From Jiangella muralis (GTDB lineage Bacteria; Actinomycetota; Actinomycetes; Jiangellales; Jiangellaceae): DNA of 64,000 nucleotides. This document shows positions 44,977-55,320 of the stretch, in pieces (within the stretch, counting starts at the first letter, position 1; every line of letters starts with the position of its first letter). The position numbers and the translations under genes were made by a program. Below the pieces are notes generated by a model. It worked only from the letters and a program-made list of their open reading frames with translations. It did no database searches and was not told the DNA's origin. Where the stretch lies: contig NZ_KQ434752.1 of the NCBI RefSeq assembly GCF_001270745.1, positions 227,125 through 291,124 on the forward strand, in the 5' to 3' direction.

Positions 44977-45459
44977 ATGATCATGCTCATCCTAGGCCTT
45001 GTCGTCATCGTCATCCTGGCCCTCGTCATGAGCTTTCTCGTCATTCGGCGCGGGCCCGAGACAACCACCGCACGCACCTTGTCTTCGTCCTTGACGCCGC
45101 CCCCCGGCGTGCGACTCCCCCGCGAGTTGCAGGACGAGGTTCGCGACGTCGCTTCGCGCGGTAATACCGACCAAGCCGTCAAAAGCCTGCAGAAGCGGGC
45201 ACACCTCCCACACCCGCAGGCTACCGCCATCGTGTACGCGCTTCAGGTGGGACAGGTGTTCCCAGAGCCCGAACCCGACAGCACCGCACCCTCCTCCGCC
45301 CCGGCCCGCCGCCGCGGCGCCGTCGACGCCGAACTGCTGGCCACGCTGCGCCGGCTGGTCAGCCAGGACCGCCTGCGCCGCACGGCCGCCATCAGGCTGC
45401 TGCGCGAGCGCACCGGCATGAACGGCCGCGACGCCCGGCGGTTCCTCGACGCGCTGTGA
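44977..45459 (+). CDS. membrane-anchored protein with L7/L12-like helical repeats (first)
   Basis: 160 residues. An N-terminal membrane helix (MIMLILGLVVIVILALVMSF) is followed by two degenerate helix-turn-helix units of the ribosomal L7/L12 C-terminal type: residues ~57-90 (AVKSLQKRAHLPHPQATAIV) and ~124-160 (TAAIRLLRERTGMNGRDARR). The second ATG (44983) is an alternative start. It is a paralogue in design of the protein at 46322, and the VapBC-like pair lies between them. Function unknown. Confidence 0.75.
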   Translation: MIMLILGLVVIVILALVMSFLVIRRGPETTTARTLSSSLTPPPGVRLPRELQDEVRDVASRGNTDQAVKSLQKRAHLPHPQATAIVYALQVGQVFPEPEPDSTAPSSAPARRRGAVDAELLATLRRLVSQDRLRRTAAIRLLRERTGMNGRDARRFLDAL

Positions 45460-45520
45460 CTCCTTCTCTCGCCCGACCCGCCGCTGCCTGAGACCTCGCG
45501 GCCGGCACCAGCCGAACCCT

Positions 45521-45556
45521 TGCTATCACGACCTATGCCGGTGATAGCATTCCGGC
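45521..45556 (+). promoter_or_regulatory. operator and leaderless promoter of the toxin-antitoxin pair
   Basis: TGCTATCAC (45521-45529) and GTGATAGCA (45541-45549) are perfect 9-bp inverted arms separated by 11 bases. TAGCAT (45545-45550), overlapping the right arm, ends six bases before the antitoxin ATG, so it is probably the -10 of a leaderless transcript. Binding of the antitoxin here would give autoregulation. Confidence 0.7.
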
Positions 45557-45862
45557 ATGCGTCAGTTGCTGCTGCGGATCCCCGACGATCTCCACCGGCG
45601 GCTGGCCGCGCGCGCCCAGCGTGAAGGCGTCTCCATCAACGCGCTGGCCAACAAGGTGCTCTCCGCCGCCGCGCCGCCGCCTCCCCCGTCCGACGACGAC
45701 ATCGACGTGCGCCGCCTCGAACTGCGCGAGAAGGCCCGCGACCTCGGCATCCTGGTCGAGAGCCCGGCGCCGTCCGTCCCTCCGGCGCGGTTCGTCCGCG
45801 CGCTCAAGGACACCGAGGGCGCCGGCCCGGTCGTCGACGAGCTCTGGGCCGACGGCCGATGA
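45557..45862 (+). CDS. ribbon-helix-helix antitoxin
   Basis: 101 residues. The N-terminal RHH domain (MRQLLLRIPDDLHRRLAARA, QREGVSINALANKVLSAA) binds DNA as a dimer. A Pro linker leads to an acidic C-terminal part (DIDVRRLELREKARDLGILV) that would wrap the toxin. Its stop overlaps the toxin ATG by 4 bp. VapB-like by partner; HicB-like by some databases' naming of the RHH part. Confidence 0.88.
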   Translation: MRQLLLRIPDDLHRRLAARAQREGVSINALANKVLSAAAPPPPPSDDDIDVRRLELREKARDLGILVESPAPSVPPARFVRALKDTEGAGPVVDELWADGR

Positions 45863-46305
45863 GCGTGCTCACCTACGTCGACTCGTCGGTGCTGGTGCGC
45901 TCCTACCTCGCCGACGAGCCGCGGCACGCCGTCGCGCGCGGGCTGATCGAGGGCCGCACGCTGCTGGTCACGTCCACGCTGGCGCTGCTGGAGGCGTCGT
46001 CGGCGCTGGTCCGGGCCGCGCGCACCCGCCGCATCGGCGACGTCGACACCCTGCTGGCGAAGCTGTACGAGGAGGTCTCGCCGACCGGGCCGATCGCGCT
46101 GATCCGGGCCGACGCCCTCGACACCGAGAACACCGCCCGGGTGCTGGTGCGCCGGTTCGGCATCCGCGCGTTCGACGCCATGCACCTCGCCATCGCCGAC
46201 CTCGCCGCGCGGCCGCTGGTCCGCTCCGGCGAACGGGTCGGATTCGCCTCCCACGATCCCGCCCAGCGCGCTGCGGCCGCGGATCTCGGGTTCGTCGCGG
46301 TCTGA
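45859..46305 (+). CDS. PIN-domain toxin (VapC-like ribonuclease)
   Basis: 148 residues, PIN fold. The acidic metal-binding residues are visible: YVDSSVLVRSYL (Asp7), LLEASSALVRAA (Glu), FDAMHLAIADL (Asp) and SHDPAQRAAA (Asp). VapC toxins cleave tRNA or rRNA with Mg2+. Overlap with the antitoxin gene (ATGA) gives coupled synthesis. The next gene starts 16 bp on with its own -10 box. Confidence 0.9.
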   Translation: MSVLTYVDSSVLVRSYLADEPRHAVARGLIEGRTLLVTSTLALLEASSALVRAARTRRIGDVDTLLAKLYEEVSPTGPIALIRADALDTENTARVLVRRFGIRAFDAMHLAIADLAARPLVRSGERVGFASHDPAQRAAAADLGFVAV

Positions 46306-46321
46306 CCGGTACGGTCGTCGG

Positions 46322-46981
46322 GTGGACTTCTGGCTGATCGTCGTCATCGCGTTCGGCGCCGCATTGGTGCTCGGGTTCGGCGTCGTCCTGCGGCGGGCCC
46401 GTGTCGATGCCGTCAGCGGCACCACCACGCCCACGCTGACCGCGTCATCGCCGGCTCCCACGTCACCGGGCCCTACGGCGCCGGCCGGCATGGACCGCGC
46501 GGCGCTCGACGACGCCGTCCGCGCCCTGCTCGCGGAGGGCAAGCTGATCCCCGCCGTCAAGCTGGTCCGCGAGCGCACCGGTTTCGGCCTCAAGGACGCC
46601 AAGGAGTACGTCGAGCGGCTGCCCGCCGGGGCGAGCGCACCGCCGTCCGCGCCGTCCCCCGACACGGTCACGCCCGAGGCGATGGCGCACATCCAGCAGC
46701 TGGTCGCGCAGGGCAAGACGATCCAGGCGGTCAAGGTGCTGCGCGAGCACACCGGCCTGGGGCTCAAGCAGGCCAAGGACACCGTCGACCGCATGGCCGA
46801 GTCCGGCGTCGTCGCCGCGCTCGACCTCCCGGAGCCGGCCGCTTCCCCGTCCGACGAGGTCATGGCGCGGGTGCGCGCGCTGGCGGCGCAGGGCAGGAAG
46901 ATCCACGCCATCAAGGAGCTGCGCGATCACTCGCCCGGACTCGGCCTCAAGGAGGCCAAGGACATCGTCGAGCGGCTCTGA
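46322..46981 (+). CDS. membrane-anchored protein with three L7/L12-like repeats (second)
   Basis: 219 residues. A single N-terminal membrane helix (FWLIVVIAFGAALVLGFGVV) precedes three well-kept copies of the L7/L12 C-terminal helix pair at ~68-100 (PAVKLVRERTGFGLKDAKEY), ~126-158 (QAVKVLREHTGLGLKQAKDT) and ~186-219 (HAIKELRDHSPGLGLKEAKD). Linkers are Pro/Ala-rich. The GTG is six bases after TACGGT, a leaderless signature. It is not the ribosomal stalk protein, which lacks a membrane helix and is normally one repeat long. Function unknown. Confidence 0.8.
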   Translation: MDFWLIVVIAFGAALVLGFGVVLRRARVDAVSGTTTPTLTASSPAPTSPGPTAPAGMDRAALDDAVRALLAEGKLIPAVKLVRERTGFGLKDAKEYVERLPAGASAPPSAPSPDTVTPEAMAHIQQLVAQGKTIQAVKVLREHTGLGLKQAKDTVDRMAESGVVAALDLPEPAASPSDEVMARVRALAAQGRKIHAIKELRDHSPGLGLKEAKDIVERL

Positions 46982-46986
46982 CCAGC

Positions 46987-47421
46987 TCAGACGAGGCTGG
47001 CGACGGCGCGCAGCGCGAGCTCGTACGAGCCCAGCCCGAAGCCGGCGACGGTGCCTGTGGCGACGGCGGCGACGACGCTGGTGTGCCGGAACTCCTCGCG
47101 CGCCGCCGGGTTCGAGATGTGCACCTCGATCAGCGGCGCCCGCAGCTGCGCGCACGCGTCGCGCAGCGCGTAGGAGTAGTGCGTGAACGCGGCCGGGTTG
47201 AGCACGACCGGCGTGCCCGCGTCGGCGGCCTCGTGCAGCCAGTGCACCAGCTCCGCCTCGTCGTCGGTCTGCCGCACGTCGGCGTCGAGCCCGAGGTCGG
47301 CGGCGGTCTCGCGGCATCGCTGCACCAGGCCGGCGAACGTGGTGCTGCCGTAGACGTCAGGCTCGCGGGACCCGAGTCGGCCGAGGTTGGGACCGTTGAG
47401 CACCAGTACGCGCGTCGTCAC
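46987..47421 (-). CDS. aroQ: 3-dehydroquinate dehydratase, type II
   Basis: 144 residues. It converts 3-dehydroquinate to 3-dehydroshikimate in the shikimate pathway. It has [20 protein letters not shown] with the catalytic Tyr of the lid loop, [17 protein letters not shown] and [16 protein letters not shown] (catalytic His and Glu/Asn). GTG start. It stands apart from aroBKC, on the same strand and convergent with the L12-like gene. Confidence 0.96.
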   Translation of the reverse strand: MTTRVLVLNGPNLGRLGSREPDVYGSTTFAGLVQRCRETAADLGLDADVRQTDDEAELVHWLHEAADAGTPVVLNPAAFTHYSYALRDACAQLRAPLIEVHISNPAAREEFRHTSVVAAVATGTVAGFGLGSYELALRAVASLV

Positions 47422-47441
47422 GGCCCGACCCTATCGGTGCC

Positions 47442-48359
47442 TCACGGGAGCCGGTTGCCGGCCGCCCGGTAGAGCGCGTACCAGGTCTCGCGGTCCAGCT
47501 CGATCTCCGCCGCGCGGGCCAGCTCGGCGACCCGGGCCGGTTTCGTCGTGCCGACGACCGGCTGCATGCGGGCCGGGTGGCGCAGGATCCACGCGACGGC
47601 GACCGCGCCCGGCGTGGCCCCGTGCTCGGCGCCGACGGCCGCCAGCGCGTCGTTCAGCTCCCGGAAATCGGGGTTGGTCAGGAACGTCCCGGCGATGTGG
47701 CCGTGCTGCAGCACCGACCACGGCTGGATGGTGATGCCGTGCAGCCGGCAGTACTCCAGCGCGCCGCCGTCGCGGACCACGCCGCCGTCGAACCCGGTAT
47801 TGACGTTGAGGCCGGAGTCGACCAGCGCGGTGTGCGCGAGGCCGAACTGCAACTGGTTGGCGATCAGCGGCTGGTTCACGTGCGCGCGCAGCAGCTCCAG
47901 CTGGGCCGGGTTCTGGTTGCTGACCCCGACGTGGCGCACCTTCCCGGCCGTCACCAGCTCGTCGAAGGCCGCCGCGACCTCGTCCGGCTCCATCAGGGTG
48001 TCCGGGCGGTGCAGGAGCAGCAGGTCGACGTAGTCGGTGCGCAGGCGGCGCAGCGACCCCTCGACCGACGCGCGGATGTGGCCGGCGGAGAAGTCGAAGA
48101 AGCCGTCGCGGATGCCGCACTTCGTCTGGACGACGATGTCCTCGCGCCGCACGCTCGTCTGCGCCAGCGCCGCCCCGAAGATCTCCTCGCAGCGGCCGCC
48201 GCCGTAGATGTCGGCGTGGTCGAACATCGTGATGCCGGCGTCGGCGGCGGTGCCGATCAGGTCCGCGACCTCGCCCTCGGCCAGCTGGTCGATGCGCATG
48301 CAGCCGAGCGTGACGGCCGAGCCGCGCAGCCCCGACCCGCCGATGTCGATGTACTCCAC
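47442..48359 (-). CDS. aldo/keto reductase
   Basis: 305 residues, TIM barrel. Catalytic tetrad: Asp and Tyr in MFDHADIYGGG, Lys in VVQTKCGI, His in LLLHRPDTLM. NADPH binding is supported by the C-terminal VVGTTKPARVAELARA. The substrate is unknown. Divergent from the AbiEi-like gene across a spacer with two palindromes. Confidence 0.93.
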   Translation of the reverse strand: MEYIDIGGSGLRGSAVTLGCMRIDQLAEGEVADLIGTAADAGITMFDHADIYGGGRCEEIFGAALAQTSVRREDIVVQTKCGIRDGFFDFSAGHIRASVEGSLRRLRTDYVDLLLLHRPDTLMEPDEVAAAFDELVTAGKVRHVGVSNQNPAQLELLRAHVNQPLIANQLQFGLAHTALVDSGLNVNTGFDGGVVRDGGALEYCRLHGITIQPWSVLQHGHIAGTFLTNPDFRELNDALAAVGAEHGATPGAVAVAWILRHPARMQPVVGTTKPARVAELARAAEIELDRETWYALYRAAGNRLP

Positions 48360-48396
48360 CCGGCGAGCCTAACCGGCCGACCCCCGTACTTCGTCC

Positions 48397-48469
48397 GCCT
48401 TGGCAAGGCTGGTCGTCGCGCCAAATCCGACATCCCGGACATCACAGCGACGGCTGGCCTTGCCAAGGC
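48397..48469. promoter_or_regulatory. paired palindromes in divergent spacer
   Basis: GCCTTGGCAAGGC (48397-48409) and GCCTTGCCAAGGC (48457-48469) are each near-palindromic and are inverted copies of one another 60 bases apart. Complementarity continues inward for about ten further bases with mismatches. They may be operator sites for the divergent genes or form one long hairpin. Confidence 0.45.
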
Positions 48470-48553
48470 AGGGGCCTGTGGACGACGGATTCGCTCGATA
48501 CGCCGGGAGCGGCAATGATCGAGCCGCCCGGCCGGCGAACGAAAGGATGCGCC

Positions 48554-49501
48554 GTGGCCGACCTGCCGCCCGTGGTCACCTATGCGGGCGCCCTGGCTGC
48601 CGGTCTCACCGAGAGCGCCGTCCGCCACCGGGTGCGGCAGGGGCGGCTCGTGGCGGTACGCCACGGCGTCTACTGCTCGCGCGAGGTGTGGGAGCGGATG
48701 GGCGGCGATGTGCGGCTGCGCCACGAGCTGGAGATCCGCGCCGTGCTGACGTCGCTCGGCGGCACGTGGGTGAGCCACTACTCCGCCGTGGCGCTGCGGC
48801 AACTGCCGCTCCCTCACGGCTGGGACGAGATCGTCACGCTGACGCGGCCGGCCCGGGCCGCCGGGCGGCCGTCATACCCGGGGGTCCGGTTCCGGACGGC
48901 GGCCGTTCCACCCGCGCACCGGGCGGCGGTGTTCGGACTGCCGGTCCTGACTGTGGCGCGCAACGTGCTCGACATCGCGCGCACCGACGGGCTCGCCGCC
49001 GGCCTCGTCGTCGCCGACGCGGCGCTGCGCCGTGACCTCACGACGGCCGCCGACCTCGCTGCCACCGTCGCGGACCTCGCCGGTTGGCCGGGCGTCGCCG
49101 CTGCTCGGCTGGTGGCCCTGCACGCATCCGGGCTGCGCGAATCACCGCTGGAGTCGTCCTCGTATGCGCTGTTCCTGCGGCGCGGGCTGGTCCTCCCCGA
49201 GTCGAACGTCTGGCTCACCGCGCAGCGCCGCGGCGGGGTGCGAGCCGACTTCGTGTGGCGGCGGCATCGGCTGATCGGCGAGGCGGACGGCCGGGTGAAG
49301 TACGACGATCCGTGGAGTACCGCGGAGCCGGTGCTGTGGCAGGAGAAGCTGCGGCAGGAACGCTTGGAAGACCTTGGCTTCGTCGTCACCCGCTGGACCG
49401 GCGCCGAGCTCCACCATGACCCGGACGCCATCGTTGCCCGGCTGGTCGCGCGCTCCCGCCGGGCCCACGACCTGTACGGAGTGCCGCCGCTGGTCCCGTG
49501 A
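48554..49501 (+). CDS. AbiEi-like / DUF559 domain protein
   Basis: 315 residues. The N-terminal winged helix (YAGALAAGLTESAVRHRVRQ, LVAVRHGVYC) is the AbiEi-type transcriptional domain. The C-terminal part (GGVRADFVWRRHRLIGEADG, RVKYDD, QERLEDLGFVVTRWTGAEL) is a Vsr/DUF559-like restriction-endonuclease fold with D-x(n)-E-x-D residues. Such proteins are common, function mostly unknown, in actinomycetes. GTG 48554 has GAAAGGA upstream; the ATG at 48515 is less likely. No AbiEii-type toxin gene follows, so it is not a complete type IV toxin-antitoxin system. Confidence 0.78.
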   Translation: MADLPPVVTYAGALAAGLTESAVRHRVRQGRLVAVRHGVYCSREVWERMGGDVRLRHELEIRAVLTSLGGTWVSHYSAVALRQLPLPHGWDEIVTLTRPARAAGRPSYPGVRFRTAAVPPAHRAAVFGLPVLTVARNVLDIARTDGLAAGLVVADAALRRDLTTAADLAATVADLAGWPGVAAARLVALHASGLRESPLESSSYALFLRRGLVLPESNVWLTAQRRGGVRADFVWRRHRLIGEADGRVKYDDPWSTAEPVLWQEKLRQERLEDLGFVVTRWTGAELHHDPDAIVARLVARSRRAHDLYGVPPLVP

Positions 49502-49516
49502 GCCTGGCGATACAGG

Positions 49517-51097
<1,581 letters not shown>

Positions 51098-51098
<1 letters not shown>

Positions 51099-52294
51099 CA
51101 GCGCACTTCCAGCCGCGACGGGATGGCGTCGAGGTACGTCCGCAGGTTGCGGGCGGTCTCGGTGACGGAGTCGCCGCCGAACTTCTCCAGCGCCAGCTCG
51201 GCCACGACCAGCGCGACCATCGCCTCGGCGACGACGCCGGCGGCGGGCACGGCGCACACGTCGGAGCGCTGGTGGTGCGCCTTGGCGACCTCGCCGGTGG
51301 CGATGTCGATGGTGCGCAGCGCCCGCGGGATGGTCGAGATGGGCTTCATGGCGGCCCGGACCCGCAGCGTCTCGCCGGTGGACATGCCGCCCTCGATGCC
51401 GCCGGAGCGCCCCGACGTGCGCCGCACGCCCCCGCCGTCGACCGGCACGATCTCGTCCTGCGCCTTGGAACCACGGGTGCGCGCCAGCTCGAAGCCGTCG
51501 CCGACCTCGACGCCCTTGATGGCCTGGATGCCCATGAGCGCGCCGGCGAGGCGCGCGTCGAGCTTGCGGTCGCCGTGCACGAAGCTGCCGACGCCCGGCG
51601 GCAGGCCGCTGACGACCACCTCGACGACGCCGCCGAGGGTGTCGCCCTCGTCGTGGGCGGCGTCGACCTCGGCCACCATCTGCTTGCTGGTGTCGGCGTC
51701 GAAGCAGCGCAGCGGGTCGGCGTCCAGGTACTCGACGTCGTCGGGCCCCGGCAGCGGCGAGCCGGCCGGCACCGCGACCGTCCCCAGCTCGACCGTGTGG
51801 CTGACCAGCCGGACGCCGTAGGCCTGCTGCAGGAACGCCGACGCGACGGCGCCGAGCGCCACCCGGGCGGCGGTCTCGCGGGCGCTGGCCCGCTCGAGCA
51901 CCGGGCGTGCCTCGTCGAAGCCGTACTTCTGCATGCCGGCGAGGTCGGCGTGGCCGGGCCGCGGCCGGGTCAGCGGCGCGTTACGGGCGCTGCCCTCGAG
52001 CACGGACGGGTCGACCGGATCGGCCGACATGACCTGCTCCCACTTGGGCCACTCGGTGTTGGCCACCTCGATGGCGACGGGGCCGCCCATGGTCAGGCCG
52101 TGCCGCACGCCGCCGACGAGCGTGACCGCGTCGGCCTCGAACTTCATCCGGGCGCCGCGGCCGTACCCGAGCCGCCGCCGCGCCAGCGCCGCGTCGACGT
52201 CGGCGGTCGTGACCTCGACCCCGGCCGGAAGTCCTTCGAGGATCGCGACCAGGGCCGGCCCGTGCGACTCCCCCGCTGTCAGCCATCTGAGCAT
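51098..52294 (-). CDS. aroC: chorismate synthase
   Basis: 398 residues. FMN-dependent last step of the shikimate pathway, giving chorismate. It has [70 protein letters not shown] and the C-terminal RHNGRS-equivalent [14 protein letters not shown]... [17 protein letters not shown]. First gene of the aroC-aroK-aroB unit. ATG 52294. Confidence 0.97.
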
Positions 52295-52366
52295 GCTCGA
52301 ATTCTCCCACGGCGGGCCTGCGGTCCCGTCGGGAGGCCGCGGCAGCGCTGGTCTAGGCTCGGCAGG

Positions 52367-53893
52367 GTGCCGCACGAGATCGATCCAGCCTTCATCGCCC
52401 TGCCGATGCGCTCGCTGGCCGACGCCGCGTTGCAGCGGGCCCGCGACCTCGGCGTCGAGCACGCCGACTTCCGGCTCGAGCGTATCCGTTCCCAGGATCT
52501 CTCCTTCCGCGACGGCAAGCTCGAGGGCAGCCGCGACGGCGAGGACGTCGGGTTCGCGGTCCGCGTCCTGCACGAGGGGACGTGGGGGTTCGCCGCCACC
52601 GTCGACCTCACCACCGACGACGCCGCCAAGACGGCGGAGCGGGCGGTCGACCTCGCCAAGGTCTCCCGTCGGCTGAGCCCGGCCCGCACGGAGCTGGCCG
52701 ACGAGCCCGTCCACCCCGACGTCACGTGGGTGTCGGCCTACGAGGTCAACCCGTTCGAGGTCGCCGACACCGAGAAGATCGACCGCATGGTCGGCCACTC
52801 CGTCCGCGTCCTCGCCCAGGACGACGTCGACCACGTGACGGCGCAGCTGCAGCAGGTGCAGGAGAACAAGTTCTACGCCGACACCCGCGGCACCGTCACC
52901 ACCCAGCAGCGGGTCCGGCTGCACCCCGTCTTCGAGGCGGTGAAGGTCGACCCGCAGAGCGGCCGGTTCGAGACCATGCGCACGCTCGCCGCACCGGCCG
53001 GCCGCGGCTGGGAGTACGCCACCGGCGCCGACGGCGTCGTCGACTGGGGCGCCGCGCTGGACGAGCTGGGGCCGCTGCTGGCGGAGAAGTTCGCCGCGCC
53101 GAGCGTCCGGGCCGGCCGCTACGACCTCGTCATCGACCCGACGAACCTGTGGCTGACGATCCACGAGTCGATCGGGCACGCCACGGAGCTCGACCGCGCC
53201 CTCGGCTACGAGGCCAACTACGCCGGCACCTCGTTCGCCACGCTGGACCAGCTGTGGACGCTGCGCTACGGCTCGCCCGTCATGCACGTCACCGGCGACC
53301 GCACCACCCCGCACGGCCTGTCCACCATCGGCTACGACGACGAGGGCGTCGAGGCGCAGCGGTGGGACATCGTCAGCGGCGGCACGCTGGTCGGCTACCA
53401 GCTCGACCGCGCCATGGCCGCCGCCAACGCCAGCGCGCTGGGCACCAGCCGCTCCAACGGCTGCGCGTTCGCCGACTCCCCCGGCCACGTGCCGGTGCAG
53501 CGCATGGCCAACGTGTCGCTGCAGCCGGCCGACGGCGGCCCGTCGACGGAGGAGCTGATCGGGCAGGTCGACGACGGCGTCTACGTCGTCGGCGACAAGT
53601 CGTGGTCCATCGACATGCAGCGCTACAACTTCCAGTTCACCGGCCAGCGGTTCTACCGCATCCGCGGCGGCGAGCTGGACGGCCAGCTGCGCGACGTCGC
53701 GTACCAGGCCACCACCACGGACTTCTGGGGCTCGATGGCCGCGGTCGGCGGGCCGCAGACGTACGTGCTGGGCGGGGCGTTCAACTGCGGCAAGGCACAG
53801 CCGGGTCAGATCGCCCCCGTCTCGCACGGCGCGCCGTCCGTCCTGTTCCGCGACATCCGCGTGCTCAACACCGCCGAGGAGGGTGGCCAGTGA
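52367..53893 (+). CDS. tldD: metallopeptidase TldD subunit
   Basis: 508 residues. Zinc peptidase subunit of the TldD-TldE complex, which degrades or matures small peptides (microcin B17, CcdA in E. coli). The metal motif [15 protein letters not shown] is near residue 265, and a Cys in [13 protein letters not shown] lies near the C-terminus. GTG 52367 follows TAGGCT by seven bases, suggesting a leaderless start. Its stop overlaps the tldE GTG by 4 bp. Divergent from aroC, with ~72 bp between. Confidence 0.95.
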   Translation: MPHEIDPAFIALPMRSLADAALQRARDLGVEHADFRLERIRSQDLSFRDGKLEGSRDGEDVGFAVRVLHEGTWGFAATVDLTTDDAAKTAERAVDLAKVSRRLSPARTELADEPVHPDVTWVSAYEVNPFEVADTEKIDRMVGHSVRVLAQDDVDHVTAQLQQVQENKFYADTRGTVTTQQRVRLHPVFEAVKVDPQSGRFETMRTLAAPAGRGWEYATGADGVVDWGAALDELGPLLAEKFAAPSVRAGRYDLVIDPTNLWLTIHESIGHATELDRALGYEANYAGTSFATLDQLWTLRYGSPVMHVTGDRTTPHGLSTIGYDDEGVEAQRWDIVSGGTLVGYQLDRAMAAANASALGTSRSNGCAFADSPGHVPVQRMANVSLQPADGGPSTEELIGQVDDGVYVVGDKSWSIDMQRYNFQFTGQRFYRIRGGELDGQLRDVAYQATTTDFWGSMAAVGGPQTYVLGGAFNCGKAQPGQIAPVSHGAPSVLFRDIRVLNTAEEGGQ

Positions 53894-55269
53894 CGCCCCA
53901 GGAGATCGTCGAGCGCTGCCTCGAGCTGTCGAAGGCCAGCGGCATGCTCGTCCTGGTCGACGAGGGGTCGACGGCGAACCTGCGCTGGGCCACCAACGCG
54001 CTGACGACGAACGGCGTCACCCGCGACCGGTCGGTCACCGTCATCGCGACCGTCGACGGCGGCAGCGGCACCGCATCCGGCGTGGTCGCCCGCAGCGCCG
54101 TCACGCCCGAGGGCCTGGAGCCGCTGGTCCGCGCCGCCGAGCAGGCCGCCCGCGACAACGGCCCGGCCGAGGACGCGCAGCCGCTCGTGCCGGGCGACGC
54201 CGGCTCGGGCTGGGCCGACCCGCCCGGCGAGACGTCGCCCGAGGTGTTCGCGCACATCGCGCCCGCTCTCGGCGACGCGTTCAGCCGCGCCGACGACGAG
54301 CGGCGGCTGCTCTACGGCTACCTCGAGCACGGCGTCCGCACCACGTACCTCGGCTCGTCGACCGGGCTGCGGGCCCGGCACGAGCAGCCGACCGGGCACA
54401 TCGGCATCACCGGCAAGTCCACCGACAAGACCCGCTCGGCGTGGGTCGGCCAGTCCTCGCGCGACCTCACCGACGTCGACGTCACCGCGCTCGACGCGGA
54501 GCTGACCAAGCGGCTGGGCTGGGCGCAGCGGACGGTCGAGCTGCCGGCCGGCCGCTACGACACCGTGCTGCCGCCGACCGCCGTCGCGGACCTGATGATC
54601 TACGCGTACTGGACGATGAGCGCCCGCGACGCGGCGGACGGCCAGTCGGTGTACTCCGCGCCGGGCGGCGCGACCCGGGTCGGCGAGCGGCTGTCGAAGC
54701 ACCCGGTGTCGCTGTGGTCCGACCCCGCCGCGCCGGGCCTGGAGTGCGCGCCGGCGGTGTACGCGCACGCGTCGTCGACCGAGACGAGCGTGTTCGACAA
54801 CGGCCTGCCCATCGAGCGCACCTCGTGGATCGAGGACGGCACGCTGCGGGCGCTGCTGCAGACCCGTTCGTCGGCCGGCCTGACCGGACTTCCGACCACC
54901 CCCGCCGTCGACAACCTCGGCCTCACCGTCGACGGCGGCACCGGCAGCGTCGACGACCTCGCGGCCGGTGTCGAGCGCGGCCTGCTGCTCACCTGCCTCT
55001 GGTACATCCGCGCCGTCGACCCGCAGACGCTGCTGCTCACCGGCCTCACCCGCGATGGCGTCTACCTGGTCGAGAACGGCGAGGTCACCGGCGCGGTGAA
55101 CAACTACCGGTTCAACGAGAGCCCGGTGGCGCTGCTCGACCGCTTCACCGCGGCCGGCGCGACGGTGCCGACGTTCAGCCGCGAATGGGGCGACTACTTC
55201 CCGCGGACGGCGATGCCCGCGCTGCGGGTGCCCGACTTCAACATGTCCTCGGTGTCTCAGGCGTCCTGA
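53890..55269 (+). CDS. tldE: TldE/PmbA subunit of the TldD-TldE peptidase
   Basis: 459 residues, same fold as TldD but without the HExxxH motif, as usual for TldE. It has [60 protein letters not shown] and the C-terminal [17 protein letters not shown]. It forms the peptide channel with TldD. GTG start in the GTGA overlap. No precursor peptide for a ribosomally made natural product is apparent nearby. Confidence 0.95.
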   Translation: MTPQEIVERCLELSKASGMLVLVDEGSTANLRWATNALTTNGVTRDRSVTVIATVDGGSGTASGVVARSAVTPEGLEPLVRAAEQAARDNGPAEDAQPLVPGDAGSGWADPPGETSPEVFAHIAPALGDAFSRADDERRLLYGYLEHGVRTTYLGSSTGLRARHEQPTGHIGITGKSTDKTRSAWVGQSSRDLTDVDVTALDAELTKRLGWAQRTVELPAGRYDTVLPPTAVADLMIYAYWTMSARDAADGQSVYSAPGGATRVGERLSKHPVSLWSDPAAPGLECAPAVYAHASSTETSVFDNGLPIERTSWIEDGTLRALLQTRSSAGLTGLPTTPAVDNLGLTVDGGTGSVDDLAAGVERGLLLTCLWYIRAVDPQTLLLTGLTRDGVYLVENGEVTGAVNNYRFNESPVALLDRFTAAGATVPTFSREWGDYFPRTAMPALRVPDFNMSSVSQAS

Positions 55270-55277
55270 CGCCGCGC

Positions 55278-55320
55278 GCTTAGCATCGGCTACGAGGCTA
55301 AGCGATGCTAAGCTGGTTCC
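55278..55320 (+). promoter_or_regulatory. operator and leaderless promoter of the Fic gene
   Basis: GCTTAGCATCG (55278-55288) and CGATGCTAAGC (55303-55313) are perfect 11-bp inverted arms with a 14-base spacer that contains a third GCTAAGC. TAAGCT (55309-55314) lies exactly six bases before the Fic ATG and acts as the -10. A regulator, perhaps the Fic protein's own winged helix, could bind here. Confidence 0.65.
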
